Notes: generated by a model from the sequence alone, not told the origin. Positions 25,412 through 32,057 are shown, counted from the first letter of the stretch. The stretch: DNA of 40,628 nucleotides from an uncultured Romboutsia sp. (GCA_937907205.1 CALESE010000206.1:1-40628); one strand, 5' to 3'. Made by a program: numbers and translations.

Positions 25412-25978
25412 TTATAAGCCAAATATTATTCCACTTATACCTCCTGCTAAAAGATATACAATCGGATGCTTTTTATACTTTCTTGATAAAATTAAAAGTA
25501 CTAAGAATAATATAAGTGCTTTATAATCAAATAGGTTTAGTATTTTATTAGTATCTATATATTTATCCCAAGTTAATATAGCTATTTTTACTATCTCAAA
25601 TCCTGAAACTGCTATAAGTCCTGTTACTGCTGGTCTTAGTCCATAAAATACAGAATTTACAACCTTACTTTGTCTAAATTTATTTAGAAAATGAGCTATT
25701 ATAATTATTATTATAAATGACGGTAATACTAAGCTAACAGTTGCTATTATAGAACCTAATACTCCTGCTGCTTCAAATCCTGCATATGTTGCCATATTTA
25801 TACCTATTGGACCTGGGGTTGCTTGTGATACTGCAACCATATCTGCAAGCATTGAATGATTAAACCATGAATATTTTCCAGCCAAATTATTCAAAAATGG
25901 TAATGTCGCAAGACCTCCACCAATTGCAAACAATCCTACCTTAAAAAACTCAAAAAATAATTGTAAATAAACAATCAT
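25412..25978 (-). CDS. Chromate transporter family protein, second half
   Basis: One-domain CHR transporter of about 188 aa with about six hydrophobic helices. The motif FFKVGLFAIGGGLATLPF and the later SQATPGPIGINMATYAG are the family signatures. The family moves oxyanions such as chromate or sulfate, but short-chain pairs have rarely been tested and the substrate here is unknown. It overlaps the partner gene by one base (TAATG), and its SD AGGAG lies within the partner's 3' end. The two probably form a heterodimer equal to one long-chain ChrA. Confidence 0.9.
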   Translation of the reverse strand: MIVYLQLFFEFFKVGLFAIGGGLATLPFLNNLAGKYSWFNHSMLADMVAVSQATPGPIGINMATYAGFEAAGVLGSIIATVSLVLPSFIIIIIIAHFLNKFRQSKVVNSVFYGLRPAVTGLIAVSGFEIVKIAILTWDKYIDTNKILNLFDYKALILFLVLLILSRKYKKHPIVYLLAGGISGIIFGL

Positions 25979-26514
25979 TATTTATCACTCCTAAACTTAA
26001 GAATAAGACCTAATATAGCTGATGATATAACTATGTAAATAGGTGATATATTAAAAAATGATCCAAATATAAATGTAACTAAAAATATTAATATTCCAAC
26101 TTTATCAATAACAGAATTTTTCCATAACTTAGTTATAGCATCTATAATAAGTACAGCAACTGCTACTCTTATCCCTGAAAATGCACGTTGTACTATTTCA
26201 TACTTAGCAAAATTTTGTAAACATGTAGCAATAATTATTATTATAACTAATGATGGAAATACTACCCCAGCTGTTGCAAATAATGCACCTAATATACCCT
26301 TTACTTTATATCCTACAAATGTAGCTGTATTTACTGCTATAATACCTGGTGTAGCTTGCCCTACAGCATAATAATCTAATAACTCTTCACTTGTAGCCCA
26401 TTTTTTTTCATCTACCACTTCTTTTTCTAACATTGGAAGCATAGCATAACCTCCTCCAAAAGTTAGTCCTCCTATTCTAAAAAATGTGCTAAATAGGTTA
26501 AATAATTCGTTCAT
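25978..26514 (-). CDS. Chromate transporter family protein, first half
   Basis: 178 aa, about six membrane helices, with FFRIGGLTFGGGYAMLPMLEKEVV (shown over residues 11-34) and GQATPGIIAVNTATFVGY. It is homologous to, but clearly diverged from, its partner immediately downstream. The pair is an inverted-topology duplication typical of short-chain CHR proteins. Its start has a good SD (GGAGG). It is preceded by a gap from hcp that contains only the hcp terminator and AT-rich DNA. Confidence 0.9.
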   Translation of the reverse strand: MNELFNLFSTFFRIGGLTFGGGYAMLPMLEKEVVDEKKWATSEELLDYYAVGQATPGIIAVNTATFVGYKVKGILGALFATAGVVFPSLVIIIIIATCLQNFAKYEIVQRAFSGIRVAVAVLIIDAITKLWKNSVIDKVGILIFLVTFIFGSFFNISPIYIVISSAILGLILKFRSDK

Positions 26515-26609
26515 ATTAATCCCTCCATATTTTGATTATAAAATAAAATATGAATTAAATATATATTTATATTATTCTTAGCTTAAATTATAAAAATAAA
26601 CACAATAAA

Positions 26610-26642
26610 ACTCTCTAATCTATTTAATAAGATATAGAGAGC
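26610..26642 (-). terminator. Terminator of hcp
   Basis: CTCTCTAATCT (26611-26621) pairs imperfectly with AGATATAGAGAG (about 26630-26641). On the minus strand a TTTTATTG tail follows. Confidence 0.7.
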
Positions 26643-26670
26643 TTTTATTGATTTATAATATTTATTTTAT

Positions 26671-28308
26671 TTATTCTAAGAACATTTTTATATCATCTTC
26701 AACGTTAGTTATTCCACCTATACCAAAGTTTTCAACTAAAACTTTAGCTACATTTGGTGATAAAAATGCTGGTAATGTTGGTCCTAAGTGTATATTTTTA
26801 ACTCTTAAGTATAGTAATGATAATAATACTATAACTGCTTTTTGTTCATACCAAGCTATATTAAATGATATTGGTAAATCATTTATATCTTCTAATTCAA
26901 ATACTTCTTTAAGTTTTAATGCAATAAGTGCTAATGAGTAAGAATCATTACATTGGCCTGCATCTAATACTCTTGGTATTCCATTTATATCACCTAATGG
27001 TAACTTGTTGTATTTATATTTAGCACATCCAGCTGTAAGTATTACAGTATCTTTTGGTAATGCTTTTGCAAAATCAGTATAATAATTTCTTGATTTAGCT
27101 CTTCCGTCACATCCACCCATTACAAAGAATCTCTTTATAGCTCCAGTTTTTATAGCATCTACTATGCTATCTGCAAGTGCAAATACTTGATTATGAGCAA
27201 ATCCACCTATTATTTCTCCAGTTTCTATTTCAACCGGTGCTTGACATTTTTTAGCATGTTCTATTATTTGTGAGAAGTCTTTATCATCTTCTGAATTTCC
27301 TTTTATATGAGTACATCCTGTAAACCCTGCTGCTCCAGTAGTGTATACTCTATCTTTGTAACTATCCTTTGGAGGAACTATACAGTTTGTAGTCATTAAT
27401 ATTGGACCATTGAAACTTTCAAACTCTTCTTTTTGTTTCCACCAAGCATTTCCATAGTTACCTACAAAGTGTGAATACTTTTTAAATGCTGGGTAATAAT
27501 GAGCTGGTAACATTTCTGAGTGAGTATATACGTCTACTCCTGTTCCTTCTGTTTGCTTAAGTAATAACTCTAAGTCTTTTAAATCATGTCCTGATACTAA
27601 TATACCTGGATTATTTCTAACACCTATATTAACTTTAGTTATTTCTGGATGTCCATAAGTTCCAGTATTTGCACTATCAAGTAAAGCCATTGCATCTACC
27701 CCAACCTTACCTGTTTCTAGTGTTAATGCAACTAAATCATCTGCTATTAAATTATTATCTAAAGTCTTAGCTAATGTACTTTGCATAAATGCATTTACTT
27801 CTTCACTATCATAACCTAGTGCATTAGCATGTTTCATATATGCAGACATTCCTTTTAATCCATATATTATAAGTTCTCTTAAACTTCTTATATCTTCATC
27901 TTTAGTAGCTAGAACACCTACTTTGCTTGATTTTTCATCCATTTCTTCTTTAGTTGATGCATTCCATAAAGCTACTTCTGATAAGTTTTCTTTATTTTCT
28001 AATGTAGCTAATAATTCTTCTTTAGTTGATAAAGTCTCCTTCACTCTATCATAGAATACTGAATCATCAAAGTTAGCATTAGTTATTGTTGTAAATAAGT
28101 TTATAGTTACTAAATGATTAACTTCATCTGCTACTTTCTTTCCTTCATTTCTAAGTCTAGTTGTAACCTCTGATAATCCTTTAGTTACATATATTAATAA
28201 ATCTTGCATTCTTGCTAGATCTGGTGATTTTCCACATACCCCAAATTTAGTACAACCCGTACATCCTGCTGTTTCTTGACATTGAAAACAAAACATCGTG
28301 CTTGTCAT
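26671..28308 (-). CDS. hcp: Hydroxylamine reductase (hybrid-cluster protein)
   Basis: Hybrid-cluster enzyme that reduces hydroxylamine to ammonia and, as known for Hcp, detoxifies nitric oxide to N2O. N-terminal cluster cysteines C7, C10, C19, C25 have the C-x2-C-x8-C-x5-C spacing. The hybrid-cluster ligands lie in CTHIKGN, GGCDGR, LTAGCAKYKYN and the GQCND region. 545 aa is normal. The SD is TTGGAGG. Its promoter carries an inverted repeat at the spacing of a CRP/FNR-type activator site, which suggests control by nitrosative stress. The gene has no partner hcr beside it. Its first 28 nt and the promoter are duplicated at 31026-31135. Confidence 0.97.
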   Translation of the reverse strand: MTSTMFCFQCQETAGCTGCTKFGVCGKSPDLARMQDLLIYVTKGLSEVTTRLRNEGKKVADEVNHLVTINLFTTITNANFDDSVFYDRVKETLSTKEELLATLENKENLSEVALWNASTKEEMDEKSSKVGVLATKDEDIRSLRELIIYGLKGMSAYMKHANALGYDSEEVNAFMQSTLAKTLDNNLIADDLVALTLETGKVGVDAMALLDSANTGTYGHPEITKVNIGVRNNPGILVSGHDLKDLELLLKQTEGTGVDVYTHSEMLPAHYYPAFKKYSHFVGNYGNAWWKQKEEFESFNGPILMTTNCIVPPKDSYKDRVYTTGAAGFTGCTHIKGNSEDDKDFSQIIEHAKKCQAPVEIETGEIIGGFAHNQVFALADSIVDAIKTGAIKRFFVMGGCDGRAKSRNYYTDFAKALPKDTVILTAGCAKYKYNKLPLGDINGIPRVLDAGQCNDSYSLALIALKLKEVFELEDINDLPISFNIAWYEQKAVIVLLSLLYLRVKNIHLGPTLPAFLSPNVAKVLVENFGIGGITNVEDDIKMFLE

Positions 28309-28390
28309 AATTATTCCTCCAATTTGTTAATATTTATTTTATATACACATTATATATGCAGTTTGAATTAATTTCCGTAACATACGTTAC
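28281..28390 (+). repeat. Direct repeat copy 1 (hcp 5' end and promoter)
   Basis: 110 bp that recur at 31026-31135 with no indel and 6 mismatches by eye (constant offset of 2745 bp). It covers the first 28 nt of hcp, the SD, the -10 box and the operator. Weaker similarity continues past the repeat into both flanks. Confidence 0.93.
28349..28390 (-). promoter_or_regulatory. hcp promoter with CRP/FNR-type operator
   Basis: TATAAT lies at 28349-28354 (minus strand). The inverted repeat GTAAC-ATAC-GTTAC is at 28377-28390. Taking the start 7 nt past the -10 box, the repeat centre is 41.5 bp upstream, the class II activator distance. No good -35 box is present. In Clostridia hcp is often controlled by an HcpR-type CRP/FNR regulator. 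That this is its site is inference. Confidence 0.65.
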
Positions 28391-28418
28391 ACTATTTTAA
28401 AAATTATTATATTTATTT

Positions 28419-28426
28419 TAAAATTA
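28419..28426 (+). repeat. Target-site duplication, left copy
   Basis: TAAAATTA, identical to 28949-28956. It directly abuts the terminal inverted repeat. Confidence 0.85.
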
Positions 28427-28466
28427 GGCTCTGTTAGCCATCTTCGTGATAAATATTACATAAAAA

Positions 28467-28514
28467 CAACCACACATTAGACTTTTCAATACATTGAATT
28501 CTAAGATGTGGTTA
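28467..28514 (-). terminator. Imperfect hairpin inside the small element, near its left end
   Basis: AACCACACATTAGA (28468-28481) pairs with TCTAAGATGTGGTT (28500-28513) at 12 of 14 positions, with inner TTCAAT/ATTGAA. On the minus strand TTGTTTTTATG follows. It would stop transcripts from the peptide gene before they leave the element. Confidence 0.5.
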
Positions 28515-28579
28515 CTTTTATAGCTTACTATAAATTGTTCGTAATATATTAATATTGTTCATCTATGTTTAAATATCAT

Positions 28580-28613
28580 AATAGAGCAATATCTTTTGGT
28601 ATATTGCTCTATT
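28580..28613 (-). terminator. 13-bp hairpin after the peptide gene
   Basis: AATAGAGCAATAT (28580-28592) and ATATTGCTCTATT (28601-28613) form a perfect stem with an 8-nt loop, 27 nt past the peptide stop. The following bases are not a strong T-run, so it may be a terminator or an RNA-stabilising structure. Confidence 0.55.
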
Positions 28614-28639
28614 ACTTTAAATAGTTAACATCGCTTATA

Positions 28640-28753
28640 TCAGATTAAGCCTTTTTTCTTTAAAAACTTTGAAACTTTTTGGACATCATCACCTGCAAAT
28701 AAAGTTAGTAAAAAATCTGCAATAGCTACAAATATACCTATAAGAATATCCAT
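28640..28753 (-). CDS. Small hydrophobic peptide (37 aa) in the mobile element
   Basis: Starts MDILIGIFVAIADFLLTLF, then a GDD turn, then a cationic end (KFLKKKGLI). Residues 2-20 form one probable membrane helix, and the C-terminal half is amphipathic and basic. A strong SD (AAAGGTGG) lies 9 nt from the ATG, and hairpins lie downstream, so it looks like a real gene. It fills the coding capacity of the 522-bp element. Size and shape recall membrane-acting peptides such as type I toxins or leaderless bacteriocin-like peptides, but I recognise no family and propose no function. Confidence 0.6.
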   Translation of the reverse strand: MDILIGIFVAIADFLLTLFAGDDVQKVSKFLKKKGLI

Positions 28754-28878
28754 TAAAAATCACCACCTTTAATCTGACATATTAAAATTATAATGCAAAT
28801 TTATATAAATTTAATCTTAAATTTTAAAAAGTATCTGCTAAATTAAATATTTTCGTGAACACACTAAGTAACTATAAC

Positions 28879-28911
28879 ATTTAATTCGCATTATATAACA
28901 ATTGCGAACTT
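28879..28911 (-). promoter_or_regulatory. Shared promoter-like motif, copy C (toward the peptide gene)
   Basis: Minus strand: AAGTTCGCAATT, then GTTATATAAT, then GCGAATTAAAT. It matches copy B (31215-31247) at 27 of 33 positions and copy A (29034-29066) closely. It lies about 125 nt before the peptide start and points toward it. In this copy TTCGCA and TGCGAA also form an inverted repeat. Confidence 0.5.
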
Positions 28912-28948
28912 GGATATATAATTAATCACGAAGTTAGCTAACAGAGCC

Positions 28949-28956
28949 TAAAATTA
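28949..28956 (+). repeat. Target-site duplication, right copy
   Basis: TAAAATTA, identical to 28419-28426 and directly abutting the right end of the element. Confidence 0.85.
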
Positions 28957-29033
28957 AAATATAAAATATGTTATAAACTATAATAACTATTTTAGTTGGT
29001 AAATTATTCAATAAAGTTTATAATATAATAATA

Positions 29034-29066
29034 AGGTTTACAATTATTATATAATGTGAATTAGAA
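29034..29066 (+). promoter_or_regulatory. Shared promoter-like motif, copy A (toward the sigma gene)
   Basis: AGGTTTACAATT, then ATTATATAAT, then GTGAATTAGAA. Conserved parts are GTTnACA, TATAAT and the downstream YGAAnTAAAT-like block. The spacing between GTTnACA and TATAAT (7 nt) is too short for a sigma-A promoter, so the conserved upstream block is something else. Confidence 0.5.
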
Positions 29067-29088
29067 ATAAAATAATTGATAGTTTTAT

Positions 29089-29135
29089 AAAGGTGTTATA
29101 AATACAGTTATGGCATCTTTTTTTGTGCTTTTTTT
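29089..29135 (+). terminator. Intrinsic terminator in the leader of the sigma operon
   Basis: AAAGGTGTTATAA (29089-29101) pairs with TTATGGCATCTTT (29108-29120) over 13 bp with three G-T pairs. T-runs follow at 29118-29124 and 29129-29135. It lies 23 nt after motif A and 130 nt before the sigma gene, so a transcript from A must pass it. Confidence 0.7.
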
Positions 29136-29230
29136 AGATATAATCATTAAATGAGTTGCAAATAAAAAAATAATAAAAATTATTTTTCTATTTGTGTCAG
29201 ATTTTATTAATTAAAATTGAATTAAATAAT

Positions 29231-29244
29231 GTAAAAGCTTTTAC
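29231..29244. promoter_or_regulatory. 14-bp perfect palindrome before the sigma gene
   Basis: GTAAAAGCTTTTAC, 22 bp upstream of the sigma-gene start codon and just ahead of its SD. It could be an operator or simply an AT-rich palindrome. No binding protein is known. Confidence 0.35.
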
Positions 29245-29266
29245 AAAATGTTAGGAGGAAGATAAA

Positions 29267-29797
29267 TTGCAAGATAAACTATTGATTAAATATATAAAGA
29301 AAAAAAATCCTAAGGGAATGGATATGCTGATAGATAATTATGGTGGAATCATAGCATCCGTAGTAAGAAAACATCTAGGGACTTTAATAAATTACGAAGA
29401 AGAATGTATAAATGATGTTTTACTATCTATTTGGGAAAGTATTAATGGATATGATAAGGATAAAAACACCTTTAAAAATTGGATATGTGCCATTGCTAAA
29501 TATAAATCAATTAATTACAGAAAAAAGTATTTAGCTAAATATGAACAAACAGAAATAAACAATGAAATTTACTATATAGATAAAAACTTAGTAAAATTAG
29601 AGATAAATGAAGATGTAGAAGATATTTTACGTTGTCTAAATAATAAAGATAAAGAATTATTTATTAAATATTATATTGAGGGTTATGAACTTGAGGAGAT
29701 AGCCAAAACAAATAAAACAAATGTTACAAACTTATATAGTAGGCTATCCAGGGGTAGAAAGAAAATAAAAAAAACTTTAAATTATAAGGAGATATAA
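29267..29797 (+). CDS. RNA polymerase sigma factor, sigma-70 family (ECF-like)
   Basis: A 176-aa sigma factor with only regions 2 and 4. Region 2 covers about residues 20-90 (ECINDVLLSIWESINGYDKDKNTFKNWICAIAKYK is the 2.3-2.4 area, residues 47-81). Region 4 is a helix-turn-helix near residues 125-168 with LEEIAKTNKTNVTNLYSRLSRGRKK (residues 144-168). The start is TTG at 29267, 8 nt after an AGGAGG SD. Three bases separate it from a DUF4179 membrane protein, the usual sign of a sigma/anti-sigma pair. It is the first plus-strand gene of the window and lies between two copies of the hcp promoter, suggesting acquisition or duplication. Confidence 0.88.
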   Translation: MQDKLLIKYIKKKNPKGMDMLIDNYGGIIASVVRKHLGTLINYEEECINDVLLSIWESINGYDKDKNTFKNWICAIAKYKSINYRKKYLAKYEQTEINNEIYYIDKNLVKLEINEDVEDILRCLNNKDKELFIKYYIEGYELEEIAKTNKTNVTNLYSRLSRGRKKIKKTLNYKEI

Positions 29798-29800
29798 ATT

Positions 29801-30865
29801 ATGAAAGATAATTTTAAACTATTAAATAATGTTGATATGGATTTAGATAAATACGAGGATTTAAATATTGATAAAGATAAATTAAAGAAAAAAATGAGAA
29901 CACAAATTAAAACTAAAAATAAATTCAAAAAAAATATATCAGTGGCTGCTAGTATTTGTATAGTTGGAATTGGATTAAGTAGTGTAGGAGTTTTAAATAA
30001 ATCACTGGCTTACAATGTACCTATATTAGGAAGTATGTTACAAATGATACAAAACTCTCTAAATAATAATAATGATAATTTATTAGATAGCTATACAGAA
30101 GTAAATAAATCATTTTCTAAAGATGGACTTACTGTAAAGATTGATAAAGTAGTATATAGTAATAATCAAATATTTATGGAACTAGAACTAAAAACAGATG
30201 TCCCATTTGAAGAAAGCAAATATGCAAAAACTATTGTTCATGACCCTAGAGAACAATTTGCTGATAGTTTAGAGTTAGTAGGACGAGATTGGAAATTTTC
30301 TATAAATAATAAAAAAATGCAAAATTATAGTTTTGCTTCTCCTAGATTTCACTACATAGATGAATACACTTTGAAGGGTAATATGCTAATAGATTTTAAG
30401 TCACCTATAGATGAAAGTAATGAGTATGATATATTTAAAATGGAATTTAACTTAGAAGCAGTAGATTACGATAGAGAGACAAATGAATATAATCATATTG
30501 AAGATATTAATGGCCCTTGGTCACTAGAATTCCCTGTTAAATCTAATATTAGTAAAACAAAAACAATAAGACCTAAAGTAACACAAGATGATATTACAGT
30601 TCAAAAAGTTGTACTAACTCAAACTTCACTTAATCTAAATTTATCATCTAAGGAAAATATAGGATTATATGCTGAAGTAAAAGATGACCGAGGGAATATA
30701 CTGAGTGGTGCAGGATTAGGCATATCAACTGGTGATACTTATGATGGTGATTATTATTTAAATAATATAGGTCAAGATATGAAGTATATAACAGTTTTGG
30801 CATATAAAGAAAATTCAAATGGAAGTAGTGAACTTATAACTGAAATAAAGATAAATTTAAAATAA
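29801..30865 (+). CDS. DUF4179 membrane protein, probable anti-sigma factor
   Basis: 354 aa with a short acidic cytoplasmic N-terminus (residues 1-45), one membrane helix (about 47-66, ISVAASICIVGIGLSSVG) and a large outside domain. DUF4179 covers the region around residues 40-130. The outer part has beta-rich stretches such as FSKDGLTVKIDKVVYSNNQ. The SD AAGGAG lies in the sigma 3' end. Being co-transcribed with an ECF-like sigma and having this topology, it is likely the anti-sigma or sensor. The signal is unknown. Confidence 0.82.
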   Translation: MKDNFKLLNNVDMDLDKYEDLNIDKDKLKKKMRTQIKTKNKFKKNISVAASICIVGIGLSSVGVLNKSLAYNVPILGSMLQMIQNSLNNNNDNLLDSYTEVNKSFSKDGLTVKIDKVVYSNNQIFMELELKTDVPFEESKYAKTIVHDPREQFADSLELVGRDWKFSINNKKMQNYSFASPRFHYIDEYTLKGNMLIDFKSPIDESNEYDIFKMEFNLEAVDYDRETNEYNHIEDINGPWSLEFPVKSNISKTKTIRPKVTQDDITVQKVVLTQTSLNLNLSSKENIGLYAEVKDDRGNILSGAGLGISTGDTYDGDYYLNNIGQDMKYITVLAYKENSNGSSELITEIKINLK

Positions 30866-30872
30866 GTTACTT

Positions 30873-30900
30873 CACAATATTAATATGACGCAAATTAAGA
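30873..30900 (+). repeat. Weak relative of the shared motif (copy E)
   Basis: CACAATATTAATATGACGC then AAATTAAGA. Only loosely similar to copies A-D, so this may be chance. It lies just after the DUF4179 stop. Confidence 0.2.
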
Positions 30901-30908
30901 TATTTAGA

Positions 30909-30950
30909 AATAGCTAGATTTATTAATATAATATATCTAGTTATTTTTTT
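30909..30950 (+). terminator. Terminator of the sigma/DUF4179 operon
   Basis: AATAGCTAGAT (30909-30919) pairs with ATCTAGTTATT (30934-30944), followed by a T-run (30944-30950). Confidence 0.75.
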
Positions 30951-31025
30951 GGTTATTATTATATAATTTGGGATTTAATTTATAATTAATATTATATTTA
31001 TAAAACTGCTAGATTAAGTATCGAT

Positions 31026-31135
31026 ATTGAAAACAAAACATCGTGCTTGTCATAATTATTCCTCCAATTTGTTAATGTTTATTTTATATACACATTATAT
31101 ATACAATTTGAAATACTTTCTGTAACATACGTTAC
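31026..31135 (+). repeat. Direct repeat copy 2 (hcp promoter with a 28-nt hcp fragment)
   Basis: Second copy of 28281-28390, with the SD, -10 box and operator kept and the operator improved to TGTAAC-ATAC-GTTACA (31121-31136). On the minus strand the hcp start runs for nine codons (MTSTMFCFQ), then leaves homology and stops at 31009, so the gene copy is broken. The remaining 30951-31025 DNA is AT-rich with nothing recognisable. Confidence 0.93.
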
Positions 31136-31214
31136 ATTTTAAATATAATATTTAGTTTTTATATTAAAATATAAAATATTTGGCAAGTTATTCTATAAAA
31201 TTTATAATATATAT

Positions 31215-31247
31215 AAGTTGACAGTTATTATATAATACGAAGTAAAT
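31215..31247 (+). promoter_or_regulatory. Shared promoter-like motif, copy B (toward the membrane gene)
   Basis: AAGTTGACAGTT, then ATTATATAAT, then ACGAAGTAAAT. It ends 30 bp before the start of the 31278-31916 gene. If TATAAT (31231-31236) is the -10 box the leader is about 35 nt. Confidence 0.5.
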
Positions 31248-31277
31248 AGAGATTTGCATAAGAAAGTGAGTTAGGAA

Positions 31278-31916
31278 ATGATAAGATTTTTAGAACAGAT
31301 GAGAACACCTAATAAAGATTTAACAACTTCAAAAAAGATAATTAATACAATCTTAATTTTTATTTTTGGAGTTGGACTTGGTATCTTTTCAAAATGGTTA
31401 GATAATATGTCTATAGATGATAATATTTTGTGGCAACATATTTTAAGAGTACTTGATTTAGGAAATATATTTTCTATGTTTGGGATATGGATTTTAATAG
31501 CTATATTCATATCTATTTTTAGTAATACCCCTTTACGAGCAGGTATAAATGTATTTATATTCTTTTTTGGTATGTGTATTAGCTATCATATATATACTAT
31601 TATATTTGCAGGATTTAATCCTATGGGCTATATGATGATATGGTATGGAATAACTATTATTTCTCCATTTATGGCATTTATTTGTTGGTATTCTAAAGGT
31701 AATGGAATTATCTCATTTATAATTAATATCGGTATAATTACAGTAATGATATTATGTTGTTTTAGTATAGGAATGTGGTATTTTGATTTTAATAGTATAA
31801 TTGACACATTATTTTTTATAAGTACATTATTTGTTTTGTATGATACACCAAAGAAATTTATATACAGTTTATTAATTTCATTAGTGTTGGCATATCTAAT
31901 AAGATTTTTTATATAG
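31278..31916 (+). CDS. Multi-pass membrane protein of unknown function
   Basis: 212 aa with about six hydrophobic helices (residues about 22-40, 66-86, 92-112, 118-140, 148-168 and 180-210) and a basic cytoplasmic N-terminus (MIRFLEQMRTPNKD). The conserved-looking loop FAGFNPMGYMMIWYGIT lies before helix four. There is no enzyme motif. I recall similar proteins in other Clostridia, but no function. The SD region AAAGTGAG is modest. It stands alone on the plus strand behind a copy of the hcp promoter region and the shared motif, so its regulation may follow the sigma operon. Confidence 0.8.
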   Translation: MIRFLEQMRTPNKDLTTSKKIINTILIFIFGVGLGIFSKWLDNMSIDDNILWQHILRVLDLGNIFSMFGIWILIAIFISIFSNTPLRAGINVFIFFFGMCISYHIYTIIFAGFNPMGYMMIWYGITIISPFMAFICWYSKGNGIISFIINIGIITVMILCCFSIGMWYFDFNSIIDTLFFISTLFVLYDTPKKFIYSLLISLVLAYLIRFFI

Positions 31917-31953
31917 TTAGAATAACTGCTCAAATTAAAAGAATATACTATAT

Positions 31954-31982
31954 ACTAAATTTTAATATAATGCGAATTAAAT
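31954..31982 (+). promoter_or_regulatory. Partial copy of the shared motif (copy D)
   Basis: ACTAAATTTTAATATAAT followed by GCGAATTAAAT. The right two-thirds (TATAATGCGAATTAAAT) is identical to copy C. No gene follows on this strand, only polC in opposite orientation. Confidence 0.4.
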
Positions 31983-32013
31983 ATGTTACATCTTTTATTT
32001 TTTATAAAAAAAT

Positions 32014-32057
32014 TCCTTATTGATGTATAAAGTAATTTTTAAATACATCAATAAGGA
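32014..32057 (-). terminator. Terminator of polC
   Basis: A 15-bp perfect stem, TCCTTATTGATGTAT (32014-32028) with its complement (32043-32057). On the minus strand ATTTTTTTAT follows. It also closes the plus-strand unit. Confidence 0.85.

Larger units (their letters stand above)
28427..28948. mobile_element. Small non-autonomous transposable element (522 bp)
   Basis: Bounded by inverted repeats of 28 bp (28427-28454 and 28921-28948), identical at 25 positions, each opening GGCTCTGTTAGC and containing CTTCGTGAT. It is flanked by exact 8-bp direct repeats TAAAATTA. No transposase frame is present, so it would need one in trans. The 8-bp duplication fits families such as IS6 or IS1595, but I cannot name the parent. 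Inside are a 37-aa peptide gene, two hairpins downstream of it, and a promoter-like motif shared with neighbouring genes. Confidence 0.85.

Noticed and set aside
28309..28420. A riboswitch in the hcp leader
   Set aside because: The leader is only about 35 nt, AT-rich and without a stem structure.
28427..28948. Naming the small element as a member of a specific IS family
   Set aside because: The 8-bp duplication fits more than one family and I cannot match the terminal repeat without a search.
29034..29066. Reading GTTnACA plus TATAAT in the shared motif as an ordinary sigma-A promoter
   Set aside because: The two blocks are 7 nt apart in all three complete copies, far from the 17 nt needed.
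31271..31933. Minus-strand open frames opposite the 31278-31916 membrane protein
   Set aside because: The plus-strand frame has a coherent multi-helix hydrophobic pattern. The minus frames are shorter and have no SD.
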